A DNA stretch of 64,000 nt from Lates calcarifer (lineage: Eukaryota > Chordata > Actinopteri > Centropomidae). The translations under genes and the position numbers were made by a program. Every line of letters begins with the position of its first letter. Position 1 is the stretch's first letter. Positions 49,321 to 62,300 of the stretch are shown here, one piece after another. A model generated the notes under the pieces. That model made no database searches and was not told the origin of the DNA. It saw only the letters and a list, made by a program, of their open reading frames with translations. The DNA is taken from positions 14,264,157 through 14,328,156 of the forward strand of contig NC_066850.1 in assembly GCF_001640805.2 (NCBI RefSeq). The letters run 5' to 3'.

Positions 49321-52300
49321 AACAATAATTTCAGCCATTTTAAGCATTGCCTGAGCAATTAATTTAGCTCTCAGCATTCACAAGCATTTACCACAGGAAA
49401 TGCATTTTCTAATTCAGATCTGTTATTTCCAGCTGCTGCAGTGTCACTGAAATGTTTCAACAAACCACAACCATGTTTAACATCAAGTTTTGATATCTGT
49501 TTCTCCAAATCATAGAGTTCATTTACAGAACATCACACACTGCTGATAGATATAGATCAACAGAAAGGAGATATGAGGTCAAATATTTTTAGCAGGCTGT
49601 TTAACCACAGCTTCTCTTGAAGTGGTGACTTCTTTCTCATTATTTTAAATGTAGTGGAGGAACGTAAAGGTATTAAAAGTATTAGTAAGTCATTTCAAGA
49701 ACAATTTTAAGGAACACGTGTAGCATGCTGCTACATCACCTAATCCATTCTGAGACAGCAGATTAACGATTATGAACAAACAGGACCATCACTGGGATCA
49801 TGAGGTGACATGGGCAGATAGGAAATTAGGTCTAAAAAACAAAAAGGTGACATCATGCCCTCATTAATGTACTGTAATTACACCAACTTATTGTAACTGA
49901 TTTGACAGTTGAATTTGACACTTTGGCATTGCATTTTTTTAGCTACCATCAGTGTTTTGTCACTGCTCAAGTAGATTCTGCTGAGAACAGTCACAGGTTG
50001 AGGTTATCTGATGGGGAAAGATAGCAACTTCCTAAAAGCAGTCTCTCACCATAAGAGCCACTTCCCCTTTTAGCTGCAGCAACACCAAGCCCACTTCTAA
50101 GGGGTAGACCACTGACATTATTTTTTTTACATTGAAAATAAAGTTTGGTATTGAAAAGAAAACTTGAACTGGAAACATTGGCATTTAGAAAGGTTTTTAT
50201 GGGCACTGAAACTTGAATTTCCACTGACAATAAAACACAGGTACAAAGAAACAATAACAATATTTTCTTACTATTTTATTTATTTTTCTTATGTCTTTTT
50301 CTTCATGTGTTTCTTTATTCTATCAGTTTTTTCAGTGTCACTGGTTTTAGGTTTTAACTGTGTGTCACTGTTTTGGAGTAGAGAAGAGAACACAGGCCAA
50401 ACACACAGAAGAACACTTTTTAATAATGAGTTAACTTACAAATCAGAAGAACTTACAAAGAAGGAGAGAATTCTGAGGCCTGTTACAGTACAATGTAGTT
50501 AGTGATAATCACTAGTTGCAAAACATGTATCACCATGCTGAGGATATCACAACAAAATGTTCAACAGAGCCTTTGTGCTAAATTGCTTTCCTTTGATTTG
50601 GCTGCTGCTCTGTGTCCTGTAGTGGGAAGAGGGAGATCACACTCATGGGCTCTCACCTGGACTTTGTGGAGGGGTCACACACAGCCACGCCCCACAGAGG
50701 GTCAGACCTCCAGGAAGCAGCAGCTATCAGGTGGGTCTGTAGACAAACACAATGTTCCATTGTGTTGTTATCTTCTATTTATTATGTCATGCTGCATTAC
50801 ACTAGACTGTGGCATTATATCACAACATGCCACAGTATATTAGAATATGTCCTGTCACTCCAGCTCATCACATGTAATCTTCTAGCGTTATAGTACAGTT
50901 ACATTATAACTGTCACATGCATCTAAACATATGCACGAACATGCAGAGTGAAGCACGTCATAAATTATCTTCCACTTGTTTGACATCACATTTGTCTTCT
51001 TGTGTTGTGTTAGCATGATTTGTTTTTTTACATCAACAGTGTCATGTTGTTTCATACTGTTATGTCACATCCTGTTGAATCATGTCATATTAAATTGCTT
51101 AGTTTACCATCATGTCATGCTATGCCATACAGATTATATCATATTCTATATAACACAGAATGTTCCTTTAATTCACTGCAGAATCTCACCTATGACACAC
51201 CTGCAGCTGAAAACAGTCAGAGGACTTTTACCAGCACTGTGTTTCTGAGAGTAGCCAATGAAACCTTGTCCTGCTCTGATAAAATCACCTACTATCCAGA
51301 CCCTGAGTTTACTGGTTTCACATCCACGAGAATAGGGGAATGTGCGCATCACCATAGAGGTACGACATATTTTCCACACGCATGCACACACGTGGCATCA
51401 ATTCATAAAAGGTTCTTTTGTCATTTCAGAAAGAGGCAGACAAACTGGAGATGACAGCAGCAGAGTTGTCAGTGTGGGGCGTTCAGGAAGGAAAACAATA
51501 TCCCTGCATCATGAAGAGCAAAGAAACTTTTCCCAAGATTGATCTTTTCATCTGTTTTATTCAAAACACACCAGATGCTGAATTTCTGCATTTAATGGTA
51601 AGTCTTTCGTTCCCACTGCAACAACCTACACAGTGCTAAAAGACATACAACCTAAACATTATTGTAATTATAAAGTTTGTGAGGTGGTGCCACATTCTTT
51701 CACCACAAATACTGATTTTCATGCAGTGGTTTTCAAACCAGGGCATGGTTTGGTAAAGCAGTAACCACACTTCAGTTATTTTTGACCCACTGGTCCTTTG
51801 AGGCGTCCCACTGTGAAATCCTCTGTAGCAGTGCTGTTATTGTTTTTCAGATAAAGTATGGTGATAAGACGGTAAGACTCGGCCCTCCATCTTTATTACA
51901 TCAAGTCCTTCTGATACTGCGCCTCCTGCTGATTCCCTGTGTTACTGTTGGTAAAATTAAGTAGGCTGGACTGACAACACCAGCTGTTTATAAGACAGTC
52001 TGAACTGGAATCAGTTTTAACAATGTTTCCTTTAGATTCAGTATAATTGTTGTGTATATTTATGTTAATGTTTAATGATAGTTTTCTACTACATTCAATA
52101 GAGTGCAGACATCCAGTGGTGGTAGAAATACTGACTGAGAACCTTTTCCACTCCACTGTCTGTCTGGTTTGAATCAGTAACTGTTTGTCTTTCAGTGTTG
52201 GTGATTATCTGTCGATGGCAAAAGAAACTCACTGCTGAGATGAACAAGCTCTGACTGTTACATCACACTGGCTGAACCTTGTGCATCTCCATTATAGCAG

Positions 52301-52761
52301 ACATAATATCCCAAGTTCATGTTTATTCCTCACTGATAATTCATTTCACCACCCATGGGTTAAATTTGAAGTTCAGTGTTTTGTCTCAAAATTTCTAAGT
52401 AGAGGGAGACAACCTTAACTAAACAGTGAGTGTAAGAGGGATTCATGTGAGCTTTATAACGGAGCTTTTACAGTATCTTTCAACCATTTTCTGTATTATG
52501 TAACTCCGGTGTAATTGTATCTTGAAGGCTACTTGAAGAACCTGACCTTTGTGTCCTTGCTTTGAATCCAAGTTTCACAGATTTTACTTATGGAAGTAAA
52601 AAGTATTTTTAGTCTTGAGATAGAGTATATTAGAGAACTGACAGAAAATGAGGTGGGGTGACATGCAACAAAGTTCCCCAGGCAGACTCAGGGATACCAC
52701 AACTTGTCCTTTTTGCACACATTGCACAGATTTAACAAATAATATGAACTAGTGCATTTTA

Positions 52762-52961
52762 AAGATGTTGGTAGGTACATTTTTTTTTGTAGAAAAAGCC
52801 AGGCTAGCTTTCCCCTATTTCCTAGTCTTTGTGCTAGGCTACGCTAACCTGCTGCTGGCTTTAGCTTCATATTAACTGTGCAAACTTGAGTGTTGTTGGT
52901 CCTCTCATCTAAGTCATTGTCAGGGAATAAGCATATTTAAAAATATCAAACTACTTCTTTA
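52762..52961. repeat. MITE-like element, GAATAGTT-end family, copy d (partial)
   Basis: Duplicate of 40580-40787 carried along with the gene, ending ATATCAAACTACTTCTTTA. Confidence 0.6.
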
Positions 52962-53398
52962 CAGACACAGGTCACTGAGGCTCTTTCTGACATCTAACCT
53001 TCTCTGTGCGTCTACCATAAATTTTGTAATCAAGTCTTTTTTCTACTGAGTTCATCCTCTCTGATGGTACAGCTGTTATAAGGACATATTGTATAGACTA
53101 AGTCTCCTGCACTGCTCAGCACCTCAGCCATTTTATAGACATTCTTAGAGCCACAGGAGTCCCTACAAGAGGAAAGACCTTCACCATAGACTTCCTTATT
53201 GCAGTCAGCAGTCAGGATGCTGCAGTTGACATGAGACACTGTGGACATAACATGTTGCAACAATGTCCCACCACAGCACATACCCAAAGTAATGGAAAGA
53301 GACAGTCCCACACCAAGATAAACATTTGCTGAAGGGACTCAAACAGAAGCTGAACACTGTAATTACTGTATATCAATACCAAATCAATAACTGTAATC

Positions 53399-53404
53399 AA
53401 TAAA
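53399..53404 (+). terminator. Polyadenylation signal, copy 2
   Basis: AATAAA followed by TGTCTGTAATG, matching the copy 1 signal at 41226-41231. Confidence 0.45.
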
Positions 53405-53615
53405 TGTCTGTAATGAAGTAGATAAAACTAATGAGGCCTGTTTTTCCATCACAACAATAGATGATTTAAAGGTTTTAATGAACAGGACAGTTGTATTTAC
53501 AATCAAAATACTGATTTACCTGATGATGGATAATGTAACAAGACTCCAACAGTGACATTTGCTTGCTGATCACCTTGAAGGTTGTTGGTGGTTTGGTTTC
53601 AGTATATGACACTGT

Positions 53616-54489
53616 TATGGTCATAGCTGAAGTAAACCAGATTAGATGAAAATGCGTATGTTAAAATAACCATTTAACTGGTTGAGACAGCAGCTATAGA
53701 TGTGATGCCAGTCAAAGGAGTCCAGAGGAAAATGGCCTCTAACAACAGCCTCTTTTAGTGACTATCAGAAAGGTAGATTAAGTGGGACATGTAATAAGGT
53801 AAAAATAAATTAAACACAGAGCATTCCTCCAAAACAAACAGATAATGCAAATAGTAAATGTAAATAAGAACAATTCATGTGTAAGTAATTCTGGAAAAAT
53901 AATAATTATCTTTGCTATAATGAAGTAATCAGAGATAGATTTATCCACAGGAACACACAAACTGGAGTAATAATACAATGTTTCAGTTCAACCACAAGAG
54001 GGCAGCCTACAACTGTCTGAGATTAGGTAGGTTTTTTAAGTATATATACTATATATTCTACATAATGTTACCATTTTTTCAAAGTTATTTTGATGTTTTT
54101 ATGATTAAGTGAATATGAAAAAGTGTAAACAGTGATACAATTAGCTGAACCTGCATACACACAAATGTATGAATATATTTGCACCTATATTGAGAATATA
54201 ATTTTGTTTCATTGTTTGTTGGGACATTTTACCTTTAATTGGCTCACAGTGGAGAGACAGAGGGAGATGACATGGAACAGGACCCTTATTGTGTCTTTTC
54301 TCTCCTCTCTGTAATTTGTCCTCACATTCACATAAAGTATTTTAGAGATTATTAATGGCGAATATAAAAAAACAAACAAACAAACATATATATTGGGGCA
54401 AATATTGGTGAAGAAATTACTTTATCTCTATTATCTGTAATGGATTTCTGGTTTATTTGATCATTAGAGTGGAAAAACACTACAAGGGT
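53616..54489. other. Intergenic stretch between copies 2 and 3, unique to this junction
   Basis: About 0.9 kb of AT-rich DNA with no counterpart between copies 1 and 2. No exon or recognisable repeat was seen. Confidence 0.55.
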
Positions 54490-55126
54490 CCATTTATTTT
54501 CTGGGATATTTTTGTGTTACAAGGCTCATTATTATGAGTAATTATTGTTTGGTCAGTGACATCCAGTGCATGCTTACAGCTAGAGGAAACAACTTCCCAA
54601 AGTTGACACTAGATGTCATCCAGAAATCACGTGCTATCATCTTTGCTGTTCTGTAGTTGGAACATGGAGAAAGTTGCATGTTACAGTTTTGGTCACTTGG
54701 TGATTTTGATTGATGGGGTCAGTGGACATGAGATGGTATAAAGTACTGAAGCCCATTACACAGTCATCATTACAAGATCATCACATTAAGATCAAACCCT
54801 CTGAGGATTCACAAAGTTCATTTTAAAAATGGATAGGAACCATTCTTTTGTGTGGATTGGCCACAGCAGTCAAACAATCAGAACCTGCTGCCTCACTGAG
54901 AATCGATGAATTTAGGGCGGAAATCTTCTCGTCCGCCACACCACGACTGTTGGTTCTTTTTGAGGTGGATGTCATTATGTGGATTGTTTAAAACTGATGT
55001 ATTAGAGGCCTTTTATTCAGCTGGAGGCTGCCATCGTCAGGAATGTGCCCGGGAGAGCGCACATATCACTGCGTGCATATGGTCCTGTGATTAGATTAAA
55101 ACTTTACAGATTTTGTATGAAAACAT

Positions 55127-55135
55127 TATAAAAGG
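55127..55135 (+). promoter_or_regulatory. TATA box candidate, copy 3
   Basis: TATAAAAGG, 245 bases before the start codon. The aligned position in copy 1 reads TGGTAAAGG (near 29928), and copy 2 has lost the region. A start site about 30 bases downstream would put the interferon-type element inside the 5' UTR. Confidence 0.45.
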
Positions 55136-55206
55136 TGAGACAAACAGAGCTGAGTGAAAACAGTAATGCTGCAAAATCACTTTATCTTAGAACCAAGTCT
55201 GTTGGT

Positions 55207-55216
55207 TTTCGCTTTC
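55207..55216 (+). promoter_or_regulatory. Interferon-stimulated response element-like site, copy 3
   Basis: TTTCGCTTTC, identical in sequence and in distance from the start codon (156 bases) to the copy 1 site at 30011-30020. Confidence 0.5.
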
Positions 55217-55315
55217 GTTGGCGCTCCCTCCCACTTTCGACACTTCTCTTTTCAACAGAGGCGCGCTGCGCTTTTACGCACGACTCTGGTGACACTGTGG
55301 TGGAGGCAGAGCACC

Positions 55316-55336
55316 ATGCAGGCCGTCAGTGTGTGA
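55316..55336 (+). promoter_or_regulatory. Short upstream open reading frame, copy 3
   Basis: Encodes MQAVSV then TGA, 35 bases before the start codon, with A at -3 (CACCATGC). Confidence 0.45.
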
Positions 55337-55371
55337 GCGTTTCCCAGTCAAAGCTGCCACCGCTGTAGAAG

Positions 55372-56394
55372 ATGATCCTGCTGCCTGGTCTGTTATTTAT
55401 CCTCTGGGGAGGAGCGGCTCGGTGTCTGGGGGAGGATGGAGGCTTCACTTTTGATGGAGATCTCCGCCACTTCGCCGTGACCACAAACACGGTTTACATC
55501 GCTACAGAGGAGAAGCTGTACCAGCTGAACCACGACCTGACTCTGGTCCACAGTCTGACCCTGAGAGGAATCTTGAAGGGCGGGAACCAACAGCCGGACG
55601 ACGTGTCGTTTTACCGGGTTTCTGAGACGGCTTCGTGGAACGCAACTTTCAAAGTCAACGTGTTGTTGCCATTTGTTGAGAACGACACTCTGATCAGCTG
55701 CGGGGTGATCGACAAGGAGTGTGGTTACTGCGAGGTTCTGGACCTGAAGAACATCTCTAACCTTGTGCACAGGGAGAGCATCCAGGTGGGACCACTGAGG
55801 AGCAGCAACGCGTCCGTCGCGGTCTTGGTGAATCTGAAGAAGAATCCAACACAAGACACTTACATTCTGACCGGGGTACAGCAACATCAACACAACACCG
55901 AACAGAGCAGCTGCACCTCTAATATCCAAACTGTCAACCTTCAGAATACGGTTGAAAAACAAGCGGGAGGTATATTTTCTCTAAATGATGATCAACTCAC
56001 GCCCTCGATCAGAAGTAAAGGTGATGTGGAGTTTGTGGACGGATTTCAGATCAGTTCAACCATGTATCTGCTCTCCAACGTGCTCTCAGCCGCTAAAAGT
56101 AACAACGTCCGTCTCATTTGGCTTGAGGGCAAAACCAGCAAGACCCAGACTTACAGGTCTCTGCGGGGTGCGACTCTCAGTGTCTCTGAAGCTGGTGGTG
56201 AGGGGAACAGACTCCTGGCCTCCTCGGTGATCCCGGGCGGGCCCTCGGTGCTCTGGAGCGGACTGTTCAGTGTGGACGGAGGACAGAGCAACACCGAGCT
56301 GCTGGTGTTTGACATCAGCCCCGATCTCACCGGAGAGGACGATTCAGATCCAGACTTCTGCAGTGTCTGTCCCGAAAAGACAAGTGTTACAAAG
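55372..56394 (+). CDS. plxnc1-like: Copy 3 exon 1: signal peptide and most of the Sema domain
   Basis: 1023 bases, 341 codons, phase 0 at donor AAAG/GTAAGA. It differs from copies 1 and 2 at SWNATFKV (they have SWDATFRV), which creates an N-glycosylation sequon at residue 90. Intron 1 is only 386 bases. Confidence 0.93.
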
Positions 56395-59300
56395 GTAAGA
56401 AGTCAGTTTGTGAAGGTTTTATAGAGTTGGTGCTGGAGAGACAGTGACAAAATAATTCAGCTGTCAGTAACTGTAACTGGACACTTATTCACATTGATAG
56501 TCATTACCAGCATATTAGTTATCTGAGACAAAGTTGGTCATATAACTATGCATCATGGTAAGACAATTAGCTGAAATTAAATGTCAGTCTATGTGTAAGT
56601 AAATGTGATGCCATACAAACAACAGCCAGTTCACTTGAAGCAATTAAAGTGAACTGGCTTGAGCTTTGAGTAAGGAAAGGTTATTTCCAGTACCTTCTTG
56701 ACTTTAAAGTTATACTCTTCTGTAGAGCTTGAATACCTGTTGGATCCAAACCTGATGATCAGTGTGTTTGTGTTTCTCAGCCAAAGACCCTGAAGCCGAA
56801 GGCAGTGCTCTTCAGACAGAACTACATGACCTCTGTGCTGGCAGTGAGGCAGAAGGCCTGGATGGTTTTCTTCATCGGGACAGGAGATGGACAGCTCATT
56901 AAGGTGTATAAGAACTGAAGTGATATACATTATATCCATTATTGAAAAAACACTTTTGAAAAATTAGTAAACCATTTGCTTACTTATTTTGAAAAAGTGA
57001 GGACGCACATTGTCATGTTAAACAAGCTCATTAAGGTGTGTATAAGAAGTGATATGTATCTATTATTGGAGAAAGATTTACTCAGAATTTCAGTAACACA
57101 ATTGATAGCATACATCAAGGACTATCCACTTGAAAACTGAATGGCAAAAAACCTACAGTATCTCTTTTCAGTGCTCTGTATTTAAAGGTGCTATTTGTAA
57201 GTTTTTGCTATTGCTACATAGCTGGTGTTAGCGTTAACAGCTGTTAAGACCTTCAAAGCTTCATTATTGTTTGACTAGAGGTTAGAGCTACTTCTTTATA
57301 CCCTCATGTTGGACTGAGTGCAGACTAGATGCTACAGTGACTCACTATTGCAAAGTGCTATTACAAGACAGGATAGGGCTAGCTCATTAGCAGAAGAAAA
57401 TAAGTGATAGAAAAAGAAGCAAAACAAAAATTAACATAGGAGTTGCTTCCCACTGCTGGAGGTAGCTCTTTCAAGTTAAGGAATCAAGTTTGATGCTAAA
57501 CTTGTAACTTTTCTTCTAGACCAGTAAGGAAACAGCTGTTAATATTAATGTTGGCTATGTAGTGTTAGCAGAAACTTATATATAGCACCTTTAATTAAGA
57601 TGCTATTAAATGCTTCCATTATTCCTGACTTTACATCAGAACCATACAGTAATATTATTTGATCCACACTGTAGTTTTATTTGATATGAGAAGGTACAGA
57701 AGGTAGTAACAGACTGACATTTCAGTTGCGACCTCTTCATACTGTAGACTCTTCTGGTAGGGCCTGAAAAATAATCTCCCATGTCTTGAATTACTCCTGG
57801 GTGACAATGACCAGTTTCATGTCAGTCATGCTCTTATTTCCTCTGCCACGTCTCCATCACATCACTGTCTATCCTCTCTCCATCTCTTAGATAAAACAAT
57901 TAATATTCTTCAGACACTCTTTATACAAGCTCACTCACATGGTTAAAGAATTGAATAGAAGTCTGGAAACACTCCAGTAATTCTCCACGAGACACAATAG
58001 GTTCTTTCATGCTGAGTTTAGCCTCACAAATGTTCATAAAACCTCTAAGTGTATTTCTTACAGCTCTGCAGCTGAGAGGAACAGCTTTTCTCTGACTGGC
58101 AAATGTAGCATGTAAAGGAACACAACTGATAGTGCATAGAAAAAATGTTGCAACGTGGACTGACCACTTACCGCATTTTATTGTCAAAAATGATTGTAAG
58201 ATATCTGTACCTGCAGATGAGGTACAGACTTAATAATTAACTGGAATATACGTAGAAATGTGTGCAGTCAGTTATGAGTATTTAACTGGGTGTGGTCAAG
58301 TTTTAGACATAAGAAATTCTGTTTGTTTAGCAATATTTATTTATATTGAGTTTTTTTTATTTATGTTTTCTTAAATTATGCTGAAGTATATTTTTTCAAC
58401 AAAAAACAAAAATAAGAGTTATTCAGCTGCAGCTCTACAGCAGCATAGCAGAGTAAGCTGACTGAAAGATATCTACATCTATATACACTGAGAGTGACAG
58501 AGGAAATAAGGTCCAGGTGTACAGATGGGTGAGTGGTCAGGTGATATCCAGAGAAGGAAAACTTGGTAGAGAGGAAAGTGAAGTATGATGGAACCTGGAA
58601 AAAATTCCAGACAGGAAATGGTGATATTTCTGTGTACCCATTCACCCTGAGCATCACAAAATTCAATTGCATCACATCCTGTGTGCTAGTTAATGGCACA
58701 GTGAAGCAACACAGTGGAAGTGACATGATGTGGTAATTAAGCAATATTAGCCGAGAGGGTGTGTTTTAACAAGCACCTCAGTCCTGACCACATCACTGTC
58801 GTGCTCAAATGACGTTAAAGGACACCCTCGAGTGTAATCTTGCGATTATACAACTATGACCAACAAAGTAAAATGTATATGGCGGAGTAATATCTTTGGT
58901 GATGAGTAAGCCACACTGTCATGCTAATTTGAGCACATTCTTAGACTTAGACTTAGACTAGACTTTACTGATCCCTTGGGATGACTCCCTCAGGGAAATT
59001 AAGTTTCCAGCAGTTTATATGGACAGAAAAGCAGCACACACAGGACAGTTTGCAAGCAACAACAGCAACTGCTTGCAAACAGGTAGATAGAGAATATATA
59101 TATAAGAAATAAACAGTAAACTCTTAATAGGATAAAAAAAAAATACACTGTAAACTCTTAACTAAATATACAAACTATAAATAGAATAAAATAAGAATGA
59201 GATAGGATAAATAAATATGGAGAACTGTATATGGCCTGTGGTTAAATTAAATTAAATTATTGCACATTCTAAATGTCTTGTTAATCAATCAGATTGCTTG

Positions 59301-62300
59301 GTCAGAACTACTTGTTTTATAATGGACATTCAATAGAAACACCAGCATGAAGTTTTCAATGCACATCTTTTTTTCTGTGATGCTGTGATGCTCTTAGTGG
59401 ATTCAGAGGACAAAACAGTGTTCTCATTAGGACTAAAAGGCATCAGTGAATTAACGTTTTCTTCAACAACCATAGTGGTGGTGGTGGTCATTAAGCTAGT
59501 GGCCTGACCTAAATGAAGCCTGAACCACAGACATCACAAGAATTCAGCTCTAAGTTCACCATTCACCACAGTTACTGATTGCAGCAACAAATAATGTTTC
59601 CGTTATTTTGTCTGTACAAGTCTTGTTTAGTACAAAATATCTCCTGTTATATTCTGTTTGAGGAATTAGATAAGACATTCATATATGCAGATGTTTTTTG
59701 GCTGGACTTTAATTAAGCTGTTTGTCAAAAGCAGCACTAATGGTCTTTAAGGATGATTTTATGCTCAAGCCAAATCTCAGTTAAAGGGCCAAAGATCCAT
59801 TTTTCTGGCTGCGTGAGTGAAGCTCACTGTGGGTAGGAGGTAAGACTGGATCAGTGATTTGAAAGATCTGGTGATATTCAGTATTTTTCTTAATGTGAAC
59901 AAATCAAATCAATTTGACATTTACATTTTTCACTTTTTGCAGTTTTCATATTTTGAACCAAGTGGCTCCAGATGCTTCTCATTTTACCAGAGCAGTTTTT
60001 TGTTCCACCCATTTTAATTCAACTTCAAATATTTACCAGTGCAGCAGCTCAGTTCCTCAGAAACATAACCAAAGCTACATTCTTGTTGTCAGCTTGCTGT
60101 AGATAAGGACTATCACACCGCCTGTCCCATGGTGCTCTACAGGGCCAATGATGATCGCCAAGTGTTTCCCAAAATACTTCTGGATCCAGTGGATCATAAA
60201 CATGTGTATGTGCCATTTCAAAACCAGGTAGGTGCATTGTACAGGTATACACACACCTGTGTTAAACATTCAAATTTTCAGATTGTCTTTTTATTACCAC
60301 AGTGTCACATATGCTGTATTTTATAGTTTTGCTTAATGTTTGTGTTCTAGATGAAGCGTGTACCTGTGTCAAAGTGCAGCATGTACACAAATGTGCAGGA
60401 GTGTTGGTCTGCACAGGATCCACACTGTGTCTGGTGTGGCTCTAAATCAAGGTCAGAGAAACAACATCTGCATCTGACGTCTTTAAACAATTCTAAACTT
60501 GGGTTTAACAAATGTTTCTTTTCCTAGGTGCACATTTGAAGATGACTGCACAGATTCAGACTGGGTGTCCATTCCTGATGATCACCAACACAAAATAGTT
60601 TCCTACAAAGTTGAAAAGGAGCCAACTGGTCAGGTAGAGATGAAGTCAAAGGTTTTAACTCTGATCAGTTGTGTGTGTCAGTTATTTGTCCTTTAAACAC
60701 TCACATCTCCACCTTTCTCAGATCAAACTGAACATCCAGACACACCTGACTGTGGGTCAGAGCACACTGTCCAGATTCGCCTGTCAGTTCTCTGCAAGTT
60801 CCAGTGAGCTTTGTAGCAGGAGTGGCCCTCCTCCACTGTTCCCACAATGCACCTGCATCTTCTCTGATAGCAGACTTCCTGCTGAAGGTCAGTGACCTTT
60901 GATAAATGTAATAATCCAGTGACCTAATACCTGATTATCAAGGACCTCATCAGTGTCATAATAAAATCACAGAAATTCTCAGTTGATGAATCTGTGTTGT
61001 CTCTTGTTATATATCGTTACATTTTATAAAATGTACACTGCTGAACAAAGACAGTCACTGAACAGGCTGCATGTCACAGTAACAATTAGACTTGTTTATC
61101 AGGAAATCCATAATATTAAACCCTCAGGCCTGCATATGATCAGCTAGCTGGTGTACCTGAGCATCCAGCTGGCACACCTGATATTGATTTGCTGTTCACT
61201 GGTTACTACCTCTGCTGTTTCTAATGATAGTTTCAGAGTGAAACAGAAAGTTTGTCTCTGTCTTTCTTTAGTAACCTCACTCTATATCCAGTTGTTTAGC
61301 AGCTGACAGATCTGTGATGCCTCACAGCATACAGTGTTATATTACATGTAAACACATTTATCACTGAAAGCTCTGACATAGAACTGTTTTGCTGTAATGT
61401 TTGTTGTATTATTTTCATGTCAGGTCTGGGTGTCAGTGTAAGAATTAGAGTTGGGAAGACGCACTTTTTGGAACAACTGACGTTAACCATCTGTTCAAAC
61501 ATCAGGGGACCTCCAAGTTCTGTCTTGTAAGTCCACTATCATTTCAAAGAAACCAAAGACACTGACTGTGAAGAAAATAATAGATAGAGCTGAAACACAG
61601 AATCAGTCAAATGCATCACTGATGAAATCATTAGGTCCAAGTTATATGAAAAAAACTTTGTCTTTTCATAGCCAGGAAGCATATATTACTATGTTGTGGT
61701 CTCTGTTCTCTGTCAAGTCCATGTGATCCATTTCTCTAGTGTTATATCAGTGCTGATCTTAACACCAACATGTTATAAGGTTTGTTTTCTCTTCAGGTGT
61801 CAGCAGTGTATCAGGGCTGGATGTGGCTGGAGCAAAAACAGCTGTTCCTGGGCAAATCAAGGAGTGATCAATGTAATTATCTAAAATAGGCTTTTCCACT
61901 TTTTGAACATGCTGTCAGATATTTGTTATTAACAGTCTGTAAATAGTGACTTCTTATTGTAAATGTAAAAGTTACAAAAAGAAATGCCTTCCAGCAACAC
62001 CGGTCTTATTTACATGTTGTGTCTTGTTTACTAACTGGTCACCAGCTGATTCAGCACCCAGCTGTCTGCTCTGAGTTGTTCAGAGTTTAGACACTTTGTA
62101 AAGATACTACCTTCACTGTGAAAACCCTCTGAGTAAGAGAGTGTGTTTCACTGGGCCCAACTGTTTCTGATCAGTCATTAGTGAAGTAAACTTCTCATGA
62201 AACCAAAATGCCTCATTTTCTTTATGCTCATACACAAAAGATGTAAATATGACAGCATTACAGTTGTTGGCATTTACCTCAGGCTGGATGTTTTCTACCG

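Larger units (their letters stand above)
42049..52254 (+). pseudogene. plxnc1-like: Plexin-C1-like tailless receptor, copy 2 (several small indels)
   Basis: Coding exons: 42049-43071, 44340-44462, 45490-45624, 45747-45847, 45924-46029, 46118-46283, 46819-46921, 47194-47269, 47977-48018, 48135-48268, 48463-48643, 50623-50730, 51182-51359, 51430-51597, 51851-51950, 52196-52254. Domain order is as in copy 1, ending with the same membrane segment and 13-residue tail. Exons 1-9 are open. Exon 10 has a +1 (48210-48212) and -1 (48262-48264) pair that swaps about 18 residues. Exon 11 has +1 T (48565-48567) giving a stop at 48581-48583. Exon 12 lacks one G (50671-50674) and exon 13 lacks two bases (near 51339). 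If real, the receptor ends before its membrane segment. Several lesions are homopolymer-length changes, so assembly error is possible. Confidence 0.78.
52255..53615 (+). other. Copy 2 3' untranslated region and flank
   Basis: Near-identical duplicate of 40077-41445. It contains a MITE-like fragment (52762-52961) and AATAAA at 53399-53404. No GAP-domain exons follow. Homology with copy 1 stops near 53614. Confidence 0.65.
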
